Source: Chloroflexota bacterium (GTDB lineage Bacteria; Chloroflexota; Anaerolineae; B4-G1). From it: a stretch of 6,195 nucleotides of DNA. The notes below the pieces were generated by a model. That model ran no database searches and had not been told where the DNA came from. It saw only the letters and a program-made list of their open reading frames with translations. The translations under genes and the position numbers were made by a program. The stretch lies in contig JAUVSX010000202.1 in assembly GCA_030596915.1 (NCBI GenBank), forward strand, positions 1 to 6,195. The letters run 5' to 3'. Shown piece by piece: positions 1-5,053 of the stretch (the stretch's first letter is position 1; the number at the start of each line of letters is the position of its first letter).

Positions 1-625
1 CCAGGGCCTCGTCCTTCAGCGCTTCGAGCAGGCGCAGAAGTGTCATCACGCCCGCGCGGTCGTCGAATGTCCAGGCCGCGACCAGAGGATCGGCTGGGTC
101 CCCGAAGACGTAGGGGCCGCGGAACGCGCGCACGGGCACCGCGGTGGACCCGACGCGCACACCGGCTCCCGCCAACTGCTCTTGGGAAAGACCGGTGATG
201 ATGCGTACGTCGCTCCAGCCGACCTGCTGCTGCCCGGCGTCCTTCGTATGGGTGGAACCCATGGAGAGGATTCCCAGGACAGGCTCCCCGTCGCCCACGA
301 TCTCAACGGGCCCCTCGCCAATCTTGTAGGGGTGAAGGCCGCCCGAGCGGCGCACGCGCAGAGCCCCGTCCGGATCGATCCGGGTGACGGTTACGGCCAG
401 CTCGTCCATATGGGCCGCGAACGCTGCCGGAGAGGCCGTTCTCTCACTCCCCTCAATTCTGACCAGGACGTTTCCGGCTGGGTCAGTTTCGCTGGTGTAG
501 CCCATCCGCTCAAGATGCTCGCTTATGAGTGCGGCGAGGCGCTCCTCGCGTCCTGATGGCGACGGGACAGAGAGCAATTCGTCCAGTAGTTTCAACGCTG
601 GATGGTGCATCGCAGAATCGTTCAT
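1..625 (-). CDS. M42-family metallo-aminopeptidase (glutamyl/endoglucanase-like), N-terminal part; C-terminus lies outside the window
   Basis: The minus strand reads open from ATG at 625-623 to the left edge, giving 208 residues and no stop, so the gene is cut by the window. The product resembles M42 peptidases, cytoplasmic di-metal aminopeptidases that form large oligomeric shells and trim peptides. Visible hallmarks are the N-terminal SVPSPSGRE segment (19-27), the AAHMDELA motif (70-77; H72 a metal ligand and D74 the catalytic-type acid), the substrate-domain stretch around SMGSTHTKDA (121-130), and TFDDRAG (186-192; D188 the expected bridging metal ligand). The remaining ligands and the catalytic Glu pair would lie further left. 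The start is fixed by an AAAGGAG ribosome binding site (plus-strand 631-637) five bases upstream. M42 members are about 350 residues, so roughly 60% is present. The exact substrate cannot be told; deblocking aminopeptidase and cellulase-M labels are both used in this family. Confidence 0.88.
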   Translation of the reverse strand, partial: MNDSAMHHPALKLLDELLSVPSPSGREERLAALISEHLERMGYTSETDPAGNVLVRIEGSERTASPAAFAAHMDELAVTVTRIDPDGALRVRRSGGLHPYKIGEGPVEIVGDGEPVLGILSMGSTHTKDAGQQQVGWSDVRIITGLSQEQLAGAGVRVGSTAVPVRAFRGPYVFGDPADPLVAAWTFDDRAGVMTLLRLLEALKDEAL

Positions 626-660
626 GATAACTCCTTTCTTCGCGCGGGTCTGCGACCGGC

Positions 661-678
661 CTCGGCTCCGGAGCCGAG
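661..678. repeat. Perfect 18-nt palindrome between phosphatase remnant and peptidase gene
   Basis: CTCGGCTCC is followed directly by its reverse complement GGAGCCGAG, giving a perfect 9+9 palindrome (foldable as a 7-bp stem with a 4-nt loop). It begins three bases after the stop codon of the phosphatase remnant and lies 36 bases upstream of the peptidase start codon on the minus strand. There is no T-run on either side, so it is not a classical intrinsic terminator. It could be a hairpin that ended or processed the old phosphatase transcript, or an operator for a dimeric regulator. The sequence does not decide between these. Confidence 0.5.
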
Positions 679-680
679 CG

Positions 681-862
681 TCACCGCTCGCGCTTGATCG
701 CGATCAATGTGATATCGTCGAACTGGGCCTCGGTCCCCACGAATCGCTGCAACCGAGCTAAGACTGTTCATCGACCATGTGCTGTGCCGATTCTTCCGAG
801 CTGTCGTGGGCGACTCTCAGAAGCGCATCGCTGCCGAATCGCTCCTGGCCGGGGTTGTACGC
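681..862 (-). pseudogene. Remnant of SpoIIE/PP2C-type serine phosphatase, C-terminal end, frameshifted
   Basis: Reading leftwards from 862, one frame gives AYNPGQERFGSDALLRVA and continues to a TAG at 760-758. This matches the region after the TDGxTEA motif in SpoIIE-type PP2C phosphatases, where FGxxxL is conserved. Shifting frame near 755-766 then gives VLARLQRFVGTEAQFDDITL and a short basic tail ending in TGA (683-681). QxDDITL is the signature C-terminal metal-binding end of this family. The two pieces join correctly after loss of one base, so a frameshift is the simplest reading. Everything upstream of AYNPG (the regulatory domain, most of the catalytic domain and the other metal aspartates) is missing, so no activity is possible. 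The original gene would have acted in partner-switching or stress signalling. No anti-sigma or anti-anti-sigma partner lies in the window. Confidence 0.72.
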
Positions 863-921
863 ACGGTGTAGCCCAGCTCTTCGTGGAGGAAGCGGAGAAG
901 CGGTGGCAGCTCCTTAACCAT
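817..921 (-). CDS. 34-residue ORF with good ribosome binding site, possibly the surviving start of the broken phosphatase gene
   Basis: ATG at 921-919 is preceded by AGAAGGAG (core at plus-strand 930-935) with an 8-base spacer, stronger than the sites of most genes here. The product begins MVKELPPLLRFLHEELGYTV and ends at TGA 819-817. Its last third runs in a different frame across the phosphatase remnant, so that part is probably nonsense. The simplest explanation is that the translation start of a former gene has been joined by an internal deletion to the phosphatase C-terminus, leaving an out-of-frame stub. It resembles no small-protein family I recognise. A functional leader peptide is possible but unsupported. 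Low confidence that it is a real gene, higher that it is translated. Confidence 0.3.
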   Translation of the reverse strand: MVKELPPLLRFLHEELGYTVRTTPARSDSAAMRF

Positions 922-1026
922 ACGGGTCTCTCCTTCTTGCCCCCTGGACCGCATCTGTGGGGGGATGGGCATCGGGTCTCACCGAGTCGTGCCGAGCCCC
1001 GAGTTTCTTGTTCTCTTCGTCGGGCG

Positions 1027-1057
1027 ATTATAGCATGCAACGGATTTCCGTGTCCAA
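1027..1057 (-). promoter_or_regulatory. Leftward sigma-70-type promoter with perfect TATAAT
   Basis: On the minus strand the -10 is TATAAT (plus-strand 1027-1032). TTGGAC (1052-1057) lies 19 bases upstream, or TGGACA with an 18-base spacer, as a plausible -35. The spacer contains the small palindrome CGGAAATCCG (1041-1050). Transcription would start near 1020 and run through the 34-codon ORF and phosphatase remnant towards the peptidase gene, giving the peptidase a leader of about 395 bases unless it has a closer promoter. Confidence 0.5.
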
Positions 1058-1117
1058 CACGCCGCGGAGATCGGACCAGCACGCGTGCCGGGGGTGTGTT
1101 ACAGCTTGGGGGGCGAT

Positions 1118-1213
1118 CGGGTGCATTTCAGGGACCGGGCGGCGCAGGGTCATTGCGTGGCGGAGGATCACCCGGTCGCGCTGAGCGCTGGCCCAAGGAC
1201 TGAGATGCACCCG
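1118..1213. other. 96-nt closed branched secondary-structure element (possible ncRNA or small mobile-repeat unit)
   Basis: CGGGTGCATTTCAG (1118-1131) pairs with CTGAGATGCACCCG (1200-1213), 14 positions with one T-G wobble. Inside it GACCGGG (1133-1139) pairs with CCCGGTC (1171-1177), itself enclosing CGCA/TGCG (1143-1146 with 1154-1157). A third hairpin, GCGC-TGA-GCGC (1178-1188), sits beside it. Together these form a nested three-way-junction-like fold that covers almost the whole element. It ends 15 bases before the -35 of the SOS promoter. No known RNA family is recognised and no promoter was found just upstream. Strand is undecided, and a folded DNA repeat unit is as possible as an RNA. 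Confidence 0.4.
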
Positions 1214-1228
1214 GATGGCGTGGCCCAC

Positions 1229-1257
1229 TTGACAACTCGAACATTTGTTCGTATCAT
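1229..1257 (+). promoter_or_regulatory. Strong sigma-70-type promoter of the SOS operon
   Basis: TTGACA (1229-1234, perfect consensus) and TATCAT (1252-1257, five of six) are separated by the optimal 17 bases. The start of transcription is expected near 1264, so the mRNA leader of the radical SAM gene would be only about 15 bases or less. The LexA box fills the spacer, so repressor and RNA polymerase would compete directly. Confidence 0.8.
1238..1251. promoter_or_regulatory. LexA operator (SOS box) in the promoter spacer
   Basis: CGAACATTTGTTCG is a perfect palindrome of the CGAAC-N4-GTTCG type, the LexA (DinR) box of Gram-positive bacteria, also reported in Dehalococcoides. It lies exactly between the -35 and -10 hexamers, a standard repressing position. 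The DNA-repair character of the first downstream genes independently supports an SOS role. LexA itself is not encoded in the window. Confidence 0.85.
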
Positions 1258-1278
1258 GGTGGACGAGTGAGCATTGCC

Positions 1279-2418
1279 ATGGAAACGATCGAGAAGCTCA
1301 AGTTGCTGGGTCCTGCCACCTGTTACGAGCCGGCCGAGGAGGTTGTCGATACCCGGCGGTCGGTGCCACGACGCGACGATGACCTGTCTGGAGCCATCCA
1401 CAATGCTGTCATGCCCGGCGGCAAACGCATTGCCTTGCTCAAGACACTGCTCACCTCTGTGTGTGAGCGGGACTGCGCTTACTGTGCCTTCAGGAAGGGG
1501 CGCGACTTTCGGCGCGCTACTTTCAGCCCCGACGAACTCGCGGGTTTCTTCGTGAAGCTGCACCGAAAAGGCATCGCCCAAGGGATCTTTCTCAGCTCGG
1601 GAATCGCGGGCGGCGGGCCTCGAGTGCAGGATCGCCTCATCGCTACGGCGGAGATCCTGCGGCGGCGGCACGGGTTTCGAGGCTACATACACCTTAAGAT
1701 CATGCCCGGCGCGGAGCGGGACCAGGTCGTCGCGGCGATGCGGCTTGCCGACCGCGTGTCGGTGAACCTGGAGGCGCCCAACCCTGAGCGTCTCAGGACG
1801 CTCGCGCCCCACAAGGCATTCGTTGAAGAGCTGCTCAAGCGGCTGCGCTGGGTCGATGAGATACGGAAAGGTGCGCCCGGGCGCTGGCCCAGCTCGACGA
1901 CACAGTTCGTCGTCGGTGCGGTTGACGAGACCGACGTGGAGTTGCTGACGACGACCGAGTTCCTGCATCGCCAGGCTGGTCTGGCCAGAGCCTACTTCAG
2001 CAGTTTCACACCCGTTGCTGACACTCCCCTCGAGGGCCGGCCTCCCAGCCCTCCCCTGCGTGAGCACAGGCTGTACCAGTCCTCCTTTCTGCTCCGAGAC
2101 TACGGTTTTGGCCTGGAGGAGCTTCCGTTCGGCACTGGGGGCAACCTCCCGTTGGATACCGACCCCAAACTAGCCTGGGCTCACAGCCATCTCGCGCACT
2201 CGCCTGTTGAGCTCAACCAGGCGTCTCGGCGTAGTTTACTGCGCGTGCCGGGGATCGGACCGCTGAGTGCCAACAAGATACTGCGTGAACGCCGACGAGG
2301 CCACCTCCACGACCTTTCCGATCTCCGGAGACTTGGAATCGCCGCTCAGAGGGCTGCCCCTTTCGTTCTGCTCGACGGCCGTCGCCCCCCGCGGCAGCTC
2401 GGCCTTTGGCCGACCTAG
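1279..2418 (+). CDS. Putative DNA modification/repair radical SAM protein (rSAM_link_UDG type) with C-terminal helix-hairpin-helix
   Basis: The 379-residue product matches the radical SAM family catalogued as a putative DNA modification/repair protein (TIGR03916 type, about 400 residues), usually paired with a DUF4130 or uracil-DNA-glycosylase-like protein. Seen: the CERDCAYC motif (C62, C66, C69 for the [4Fe-4S] cluster), LSSGIAGGG (105-113, the SAM-binding glycine region), YIHLKIMPGA, SVNLEAPN, the REHRLYQ segment, DTDPKLAWA, and a helix-hairpin-helix VPGIGPLSANKI (323-334) typical of non-specific DNA binding. The substrate is unknown. By family association it probably acts on damaged or modified DNA. 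ATG 1279 is preferred because family members begin with a short helix like METIEKLKLL. GTG at 1267 adds four residues but would leave only a 2-3 base leader. It is the first gene of a LexA-controlled operon. The usual DUF4130 partner is not next to it. Confidence 0.88.
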   Translation: METIEKLKLLGPATCYEPAEEVVDTRRSVPRRDDDLSGAIHNAVMPGGKRIALLKTLLTSVCERDCAYCAFRKGRDFRRATFSPDELAGFFVKLHRKGIAQGIFLSSGIAGGGPRVQDRLIATAEILRRRHGFRGYIHLKIMPGAERDQVVAAMRLADRVSVNLEAPNPERLRTLAPHKAFVEELLKRLRWVDEIRKGAPGRWPSSTTQFVVGAVDETDVELLTTTEFLHRQAGLARAYFSSFTPVADTPLEGRPPSPPLREHRLYQSSFLLRDYGFGLEELPFGTGGNLPLDTDPKLAWAHSHLAHSPVELNQASRRSLLRVPGIGPLSANKILRERRRGHLHDLSDLRRLGIAAQRAAPFVLLDGRRPPRQLGLWPT

Positions 2419-2469
2419 CGGGAGCCGGCAATTCGATCTATCATTGCCAGAACCGCGGCCGTCAGACCT

Positions 2470-2847
2470 ATGCATTCCGATCCTCAATCCCGATTCATCG
2501 GCGCGCAGATCGAAGCGTACCATGACCGGACCCCTGCGTTCTTGAAACGCCCGGGGGCGCCGGACGGTTTCACCTGGGAGGGGCGGACCTACCGAGTGGT
2601 CGAGGTCTTGAAGGCGTGGCACGATTATTCCCGGCGGGGCCGGATGGCTCAGAACATGCGCAAGTCTCACCTGAAGGCAGCTAGCCGACGCGGCTCCTGG
2701 GGAGTGGGGAGAGACTACTATCGCGTGCTTACTGCCTCCGGGGAGCGGTTTGAACTCTACTACGACCGCGCGCCCAAGGGCGCCGCTCGCCCAGAGGGAG
2801 CATGGTTCCTCTTTCGACAGCTCTTCACGGCGGAGCCTCCAACGTGA
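2470..2847 (+). CDS. DUF6504-family protein
   Basis: This 125-residue protein matches the DUF6504 pattern: RFIG near the N-terminus (8-11), a Trp/Tyr-rich strand WEGRTYRVVEVL (36-47), WHDYSRRGRMA (50-60), then WGVGRDYYRVLTASG and FELYYDRAP, ending GAWFLFRQLF. These look like beta-strands of a small barrel-like domain. No catalytic motif is evident. To my knowledge DUF6504 genes are often found near translesion-polymerase or other SOS genes in Actinobacteria, which fits this LexA-controlled operon; its biochemical role is unknown. It lies 51 bases after the radical SAM stop with no terminator or promoter between them. Its ribosome binding site is weak, suggesting reliance on upstream translation. 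Its stop overlaps the start of the next gene (GTGA, 2844-2847). Confidence 0.8.
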   Translation: MHSDPQSRFIGAQIEAYHDRTPAFLKRPGAPDGFTWEGRTYRVVEVLKAWHDYSRRGRMAQNMRKSHLKAASRRGSWGVGRDYYRVLTASGERFELYYDRAPKGAARPEGAWFLFRQLFTAEPPT

Positions 2848-3713
2848 TTGCGGCCACCGGGCGCGAGATCCGGCGCCTGCGCGAGTGGAACTACCACCGC
2901 CTGCCCGAGCGGCGAATCAAGACCGTGGAGGAGGCCCGGGTCTACGTGGATGAGATGGGCTTCTGCTTCTTCTGGCCGATCAAGGATATCGAGCTCCCAA
3001 GTCTCTTCCACGCTATCGCCGGCCGCGTGCGCCCGGTTCCGATGAAGCACGACGATGCTGACCTGAGCAAGTGCTGGGGCTGGAAAGACGCTGCGCTGGA
3101 CAAGAAGTGGTGGTACTATGGTAAGCTTCTGCGTCGCCGGGCCACGTTGGTTTCGCTGGGAATGCTGCCCTACTTCTACGCCTGCAGCGAGAACTACGGT
3201 GACCTCGACGATTATTTGCAGGAGTACGAGGATGGGCTGATGACCGCCGAGGCGAAGGCCGTCTACGAGGCGATTCTCGAGAACGGACCGCTCGATACAG
3301 TTCGCCTGCGGCGCGAGGCCCGTATGAGCGCCGAGAGCGCCAAGAGCCGGTTCGACCGGGCGCTGGTGGAGCTGCAGGTGGGGTTGAAGGTGATCCCTGT
3401 CGGGGTCGCTCGAGTCGGCGCGTGGAATTACGCCTTCAACTATGAGATTGTTCAACGGCACTTCCCCGAGTTGCCGGACCAAGCGAGGCACATCAAGCGT
3501 AGCGAGGCACGGCGCGCGCTGGTGCTGCGCTATCTGGACAACGTCGTAGCGGCCGACCGGAAGATGGTTGCCAAAGTGTTCCATGTCCTGCGCTGGACGC
3601 GTCGGGAGCTCAAGCGGACGATAGCTGCCCTACTGGAGCAAGGGGTGGTTCAGGAAGCGCAGGTAGCGGGAGAGGGTATGCTCCTGGTTTCGACGCGTAC
3701 CCTGGGGCGCTAG
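2844..3713 (+). CDS. AlkZ-related winged-helix protein (putative DNA glycosylase-like)
   Basis: The 289-residue product resembles the AlkZ-related (HTH_42/YcaQ-like) family, whose characterised members (AlkZ/YcaQ) are DNA glycosylases that unhook interstrand crosslinks. Seen: a basic N-terminus with REWNYHRLPERR (13-24), GFCFFWPIK (39-47), IELPSLFHAIAGR (49-61), HDDADLSKCWGWKDAALDKKWWYYGKLL (69-96), and winged-helix segments around SAEAKAVYEA-like 'TAEAKAVYEAIL' through LQVGLKVIPVG, then WNYAFNYEIVQRHFP. A second winged-helix-like part fills the C-terminus. No QxQ tripeptide, the catalytic motif of AlkZ, is present, so glycosylase activity is not assured. GTG 2844 is chosen because it overlaps the previous stop by four bases and has GGAG (2832-2835) eight bases upstream. 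An ORF reading from 2802 in the same frame lacks such support. Third gene of the LexA-controlled operon. Confidence 0.8.
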   Translation: MIAATGREIRRLREWNYHRLPERRIKTVEEARVYVDEMGFCFFWPIKDIELPSLFHAIAGRVRPVPMKHDDADLSKCWGWKDAALDKKWWYYGKLLRRRATLVSLGMLPYFYACSENYGDLDDYLQEYEDGLMTAEAKAVYEAILENGPLDTVRLRREARMSAESAKSRFDRALVELQVGLKVIPVGVARVGAWNYAFNYEIVQRHFPELPDQARHIKRSEARRALVLRYLDNVVAADRKMVAKVFHVLRWTRRELKRTIAALLEQGVVQEAQVAGEGMLLVSTRTLGR

Positions 3714-3918
3714 AGACCGACTAACGCTGCTCAATCCAGTCCTGCTCGCAGCGAACCTCTCCGTCTCAGCTCACGTTTCTTCGTTCCTGTGGCGGAATTC
3801 GGTATGATGGTTGTGGCGGCATACGTGTCGGAATCGCGGTACGATCGGTCCCCTGGCGCTTGTGCGGATGAGGTTCTCAGAGTACGATTGACGCGTAGAG
3901 GGTTGGGGAGGTGATACT
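3714..3918. other. Intergenic region: weak hairpin after the SOS operon, then the control region of the toxin-antitoxin pair
   Basis: Eleven bases past the AlkZ-like stop, CGCTGC (3725-3730) can pair with GCAGCG (3748-3753) over a 17-nt loop, but there is no T-run, so it is at best a weak terminator. From 3790 the region has a TATGAT hexamer (3803-3808) that could serve as a -10 without a clear -35, and the repeats listed separately. It ends in the very strong ribosome binding site GGAGGTGA (3907-3914) before ATG 3919. No coding potential is convincing here. Confidence 0.4.
3793..3888 (+). repeat. Three GTAYGAT repeats upstream of the toxin-antitoxin pair (possible autoregulation operators)
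   Basis: GTATGAT (3802-3808) and GTACGAT (3839-3845 and 3882-3888) recur with start-to-start spacings of 37 and 43 bases. The first two belong to a longer imperfect direct repeat: CGGAATTCGGTATGAT (3793-3808) against CGGAATCGCGGTACGAT (3829-3845). GTATG (3802-3806) is also mirrored by CATAC (3820-3824). Antitoxins commonly bind repeats in their own promoter, so autoregulation is a reasonable inference but not shown. Confidence 0.4.
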
Positions 3919-4224
3919 ATGGAGGCTTTCGCAGTGAGCGCGGATGAGGTGCTTCGGCTCCTGCGCCAGCTGCCGCCGCGCGAGAGGCTGCGGGTGGTGG
4001 TCCAGGCGTTGCCCGGTCTGGAGCAGGACCTTCCTGCCACGTTGTCAGGTTCGGACTTTTGGGAAGGCGCTGACGTGCGGACGCTGGCTGCCCGCCAGGG
4101 TGTCCAGCCGGTAGATGATTTCGACGCGCTGTTGGGTGGTTGGCCAGACGGGGAATCGGTAGACGATTTCATAGTGGATCTGCGTGAGCGTCGACGTCAG
4201 GATACGGCAGAGGCAAGCACGTGA
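3919..4224 (+). CDS. Antitoxin-like protein of a PIN-domain toxin-antitoxin pair
   Basis: A 101-residue protein encoded directly before, and overlapping by four bases (GTGA), a PIN-domain toxin gene. The N-terminal half (VSADEVLRLLRQLPPRERLRVVVQAL, 6-31) is amphipathic helix with the LPPRERL turn seen in many small antitoxins. The C-terminal half is acidic, with DDFDALLGGWPDGESVDDFI followed by a basic LRERRRQ; a 'WPxxESVDDF' tail ending in Arg-rich helix is typical of antitoxins that plug PIN-toxin active sites. No clear ribbon-helix-helix or AbrB DNA-binding fold is obvious, so how it would bind its operator is open. Start ATG 3919 is fixed by GGAGGTGA five to twelve bases upstream, the strongest ribosome binding site in the window, in keeping with antitoxin being made in excess. 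Confidence 0.7.
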   Translation: MEAFAVSADEVLRLLRQLPPRERLRVVVQALPGLEQDLPATLSGSDFWEGADVRTLAARQGVQPVDDFDALLGGWPDGESVDDFIVDLRERRRQDTAEAST

Positions 4225-4622
4225 ACTGTGTCGTCGTCGTTGACAACGACGTGGTGTCCTTTCTCTTCAAAGGCGACGTGCGTGCTGAAGCATACCGTCA
4301 GCACCTGCACGGCAAGACGTTGGCGGTCTCGTTCATGACTGTGGTCGAGCGGCACCAGTGGGCTTACGTACGCAACTGGGGGGAGCAACGGCTCGCGCGA
4401 CATGAAGAGAGACTCCGTGGCTACGTGGTTGTGCCCTACGATCACGAGCTCTGCAAGGGGTGGGCGAGAATCTGTGCCGAGCGCCAGCGTGCAGGACGAC
4501 CCATTTCGGTCCAGGACGGTTGGATCGCTGCCACCGCTGTGCGGCACGGATGCGCTTTGGTTGCTCACAACGGTGACGACTTCGCTGACATCTCCGGGCT
4601 GATGGTTGTTTCGGAGCCCTAG
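4221..4622 (+). CDS. PIN-domain ribonuclease toxin (VapC-type)
   Basis: The 133-residue product has the size and order of a PIN-domain toxin, a Mg-dependent RNase that inhibits growth by cleaving RNA, often tRNA or rRNA. Acidic active-site candidates are all present: D8 in VVVDNDVVSFLFKGD, E43 in SFMTVVERHQW, D99 in ISVQDGWIAATAVRHG, and D119/D120 in LVAHNGDDFADI. The strand-helix pattern, with the C-terminal 'LVAHNxxDF' strand, is classic. Start GTG 4221 overlaps the antitoxin-like stop, implying translational coupling that keeps toxin below antitoxin. All catalytic acids are intact, so it is probably active. VapC-like by architecture; the RNA target cannot be predicted. Confidence 0.88.
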   Translation: MNCVVVVDNDVVSFLFKGDVRAEAYRQHLHGKTLAVSFMTVVERHQWAYVRNWGEQRLARHEERLRGYVVVPYDHELCKGWARICAERQRAGRPISVQDGWIAATAVRHGCALVAHNGDDFADISGLMVVSEP

Positions 4623-4672
4623 GTCCTGTCTGTTGAGCGACCAATAGTCCGCGCCAATGCACGGGGTTTGCG

Positions 4673-5053
4673 ATGACCCGTAGGAAGCGCCGCCACACAC
4701 CGGAATGGCAGTGGCAGCGGGAACAGGAACTGACCGGCGCCTACTACGACTTCCGTTGGCGCGAAGTGCTCGATCCGCTCCACGAGCAGCTCGTGCGCTG
4801 GAAGGCCGGAGAGCTCGCACACGACGACGCGGATCAGGCCATTCACGAGACGCACCAGCAGAACCAGAGGGTGTACAGGTTCTTCACTCAAAGCCGCCAC
4901 CTACTGGTGCGCGAGATCCAGTGGGACCGGGAGTGGTTCGAGCCTTGGGCCGCAGATCACTCTCCACCCCCTGGTACCAAGTTAGTGCCTATGCTCGGCC
5001 GGCCGCCATTCGCCGCGCCACGTGGCAGGGAGTCCGATGACGAAACGCCCTAA
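4673..5053 (+). CDS. Conserved-looking hypothetical protein, small, helical, Trp/His-rich
   Basis: The 126-residue product is not recognised. It begins with a basic patch (MTRRKRRHTPEW) and then appears almost wholly helical and charged, with many Trp and aromatic residues (WQWQREQELTGAYYDFRW, then RVYRFFTQSRHLL and IQWDREWFEPW) and a His/Asp-rich helix around residues 48-65 (ELAHDDADQAIHETHQQ). It ends in a Pro-rich, probably disordered tail. No signal peptide, membrane segment or known catalytic motif is seen. Such a helical bundle suggests a protein-protein role, but that is inference. It starts 50 bases after the PIN toxin stop, with only a weak GGGG (4663-4666) as ribosome binding site. 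It overlaps the next gene by 17 bases, so the two are probably co-translated and may work together. Confidence 0.6.
   Translation: MTRRKRRHTPEWQWQREQELTGAYYDFRWREVLDPLHEQLVRWKAGELAHDDADQAIHETHQQNQRVYRFFTQSRHLLVREIQWDREWFEPWAADHSPPPGTKLVPMLGRPPFAAPRGRESDDETP

Noticed and set aside
182..556. 124-codon plus-strand ORF
   Set aside because: Antisense to the M42 peptidase, whose metal-binding motifs show the minus strand is the coding one.
694..1203. 169-codon plus-strand ORF across the peptidase-SOS operon gap
   Set aside because: It runs antisense through the phosphatase relic and the leftward promoter and crosses the folded element; no ribosome binding site or recognisable motif.
1118..1213. 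Signal recognition particle RNA, tRNA or known riboswitch
   Set aside because: None of the conserved loops or arms of these RNAs could be found by eye; only the fold itself is supported.
1168..2067. 299-codon minus-strand ORF
   Set aside because: It lies antisense to the radical SAM gene, has no family resemblance and low-complexity composition typical of an opposite-strand shadow in GC-rich DNA.
2439..2444. TATCAT between the radical SAM and DUF6504 genes as an internal promoter
   Set aside because: No -35-like hexamer 16-18 bases upstream; short gap and shared function favour a single transcript.
2760..3584. 274-codon minus-strand ORF
   Set aside because: Antisense shadow of the AlkZ-related gene, which has recognisable conserved blocks, an operon position and a ribosome binding site.
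3725..3753. Intrinsic terminator after the AlkZ-related gene
   Set aside because: Six-bp stem with a 17-nt loop and no T-run; too weak to call as a terminator feature on its own.
3888..3918. TTGACG followed by GATACT as a promoter for the antitoxin gene
   Set aside because: The -10 would abut the start codon and remove the excellent ribosome binding site from the transcript.
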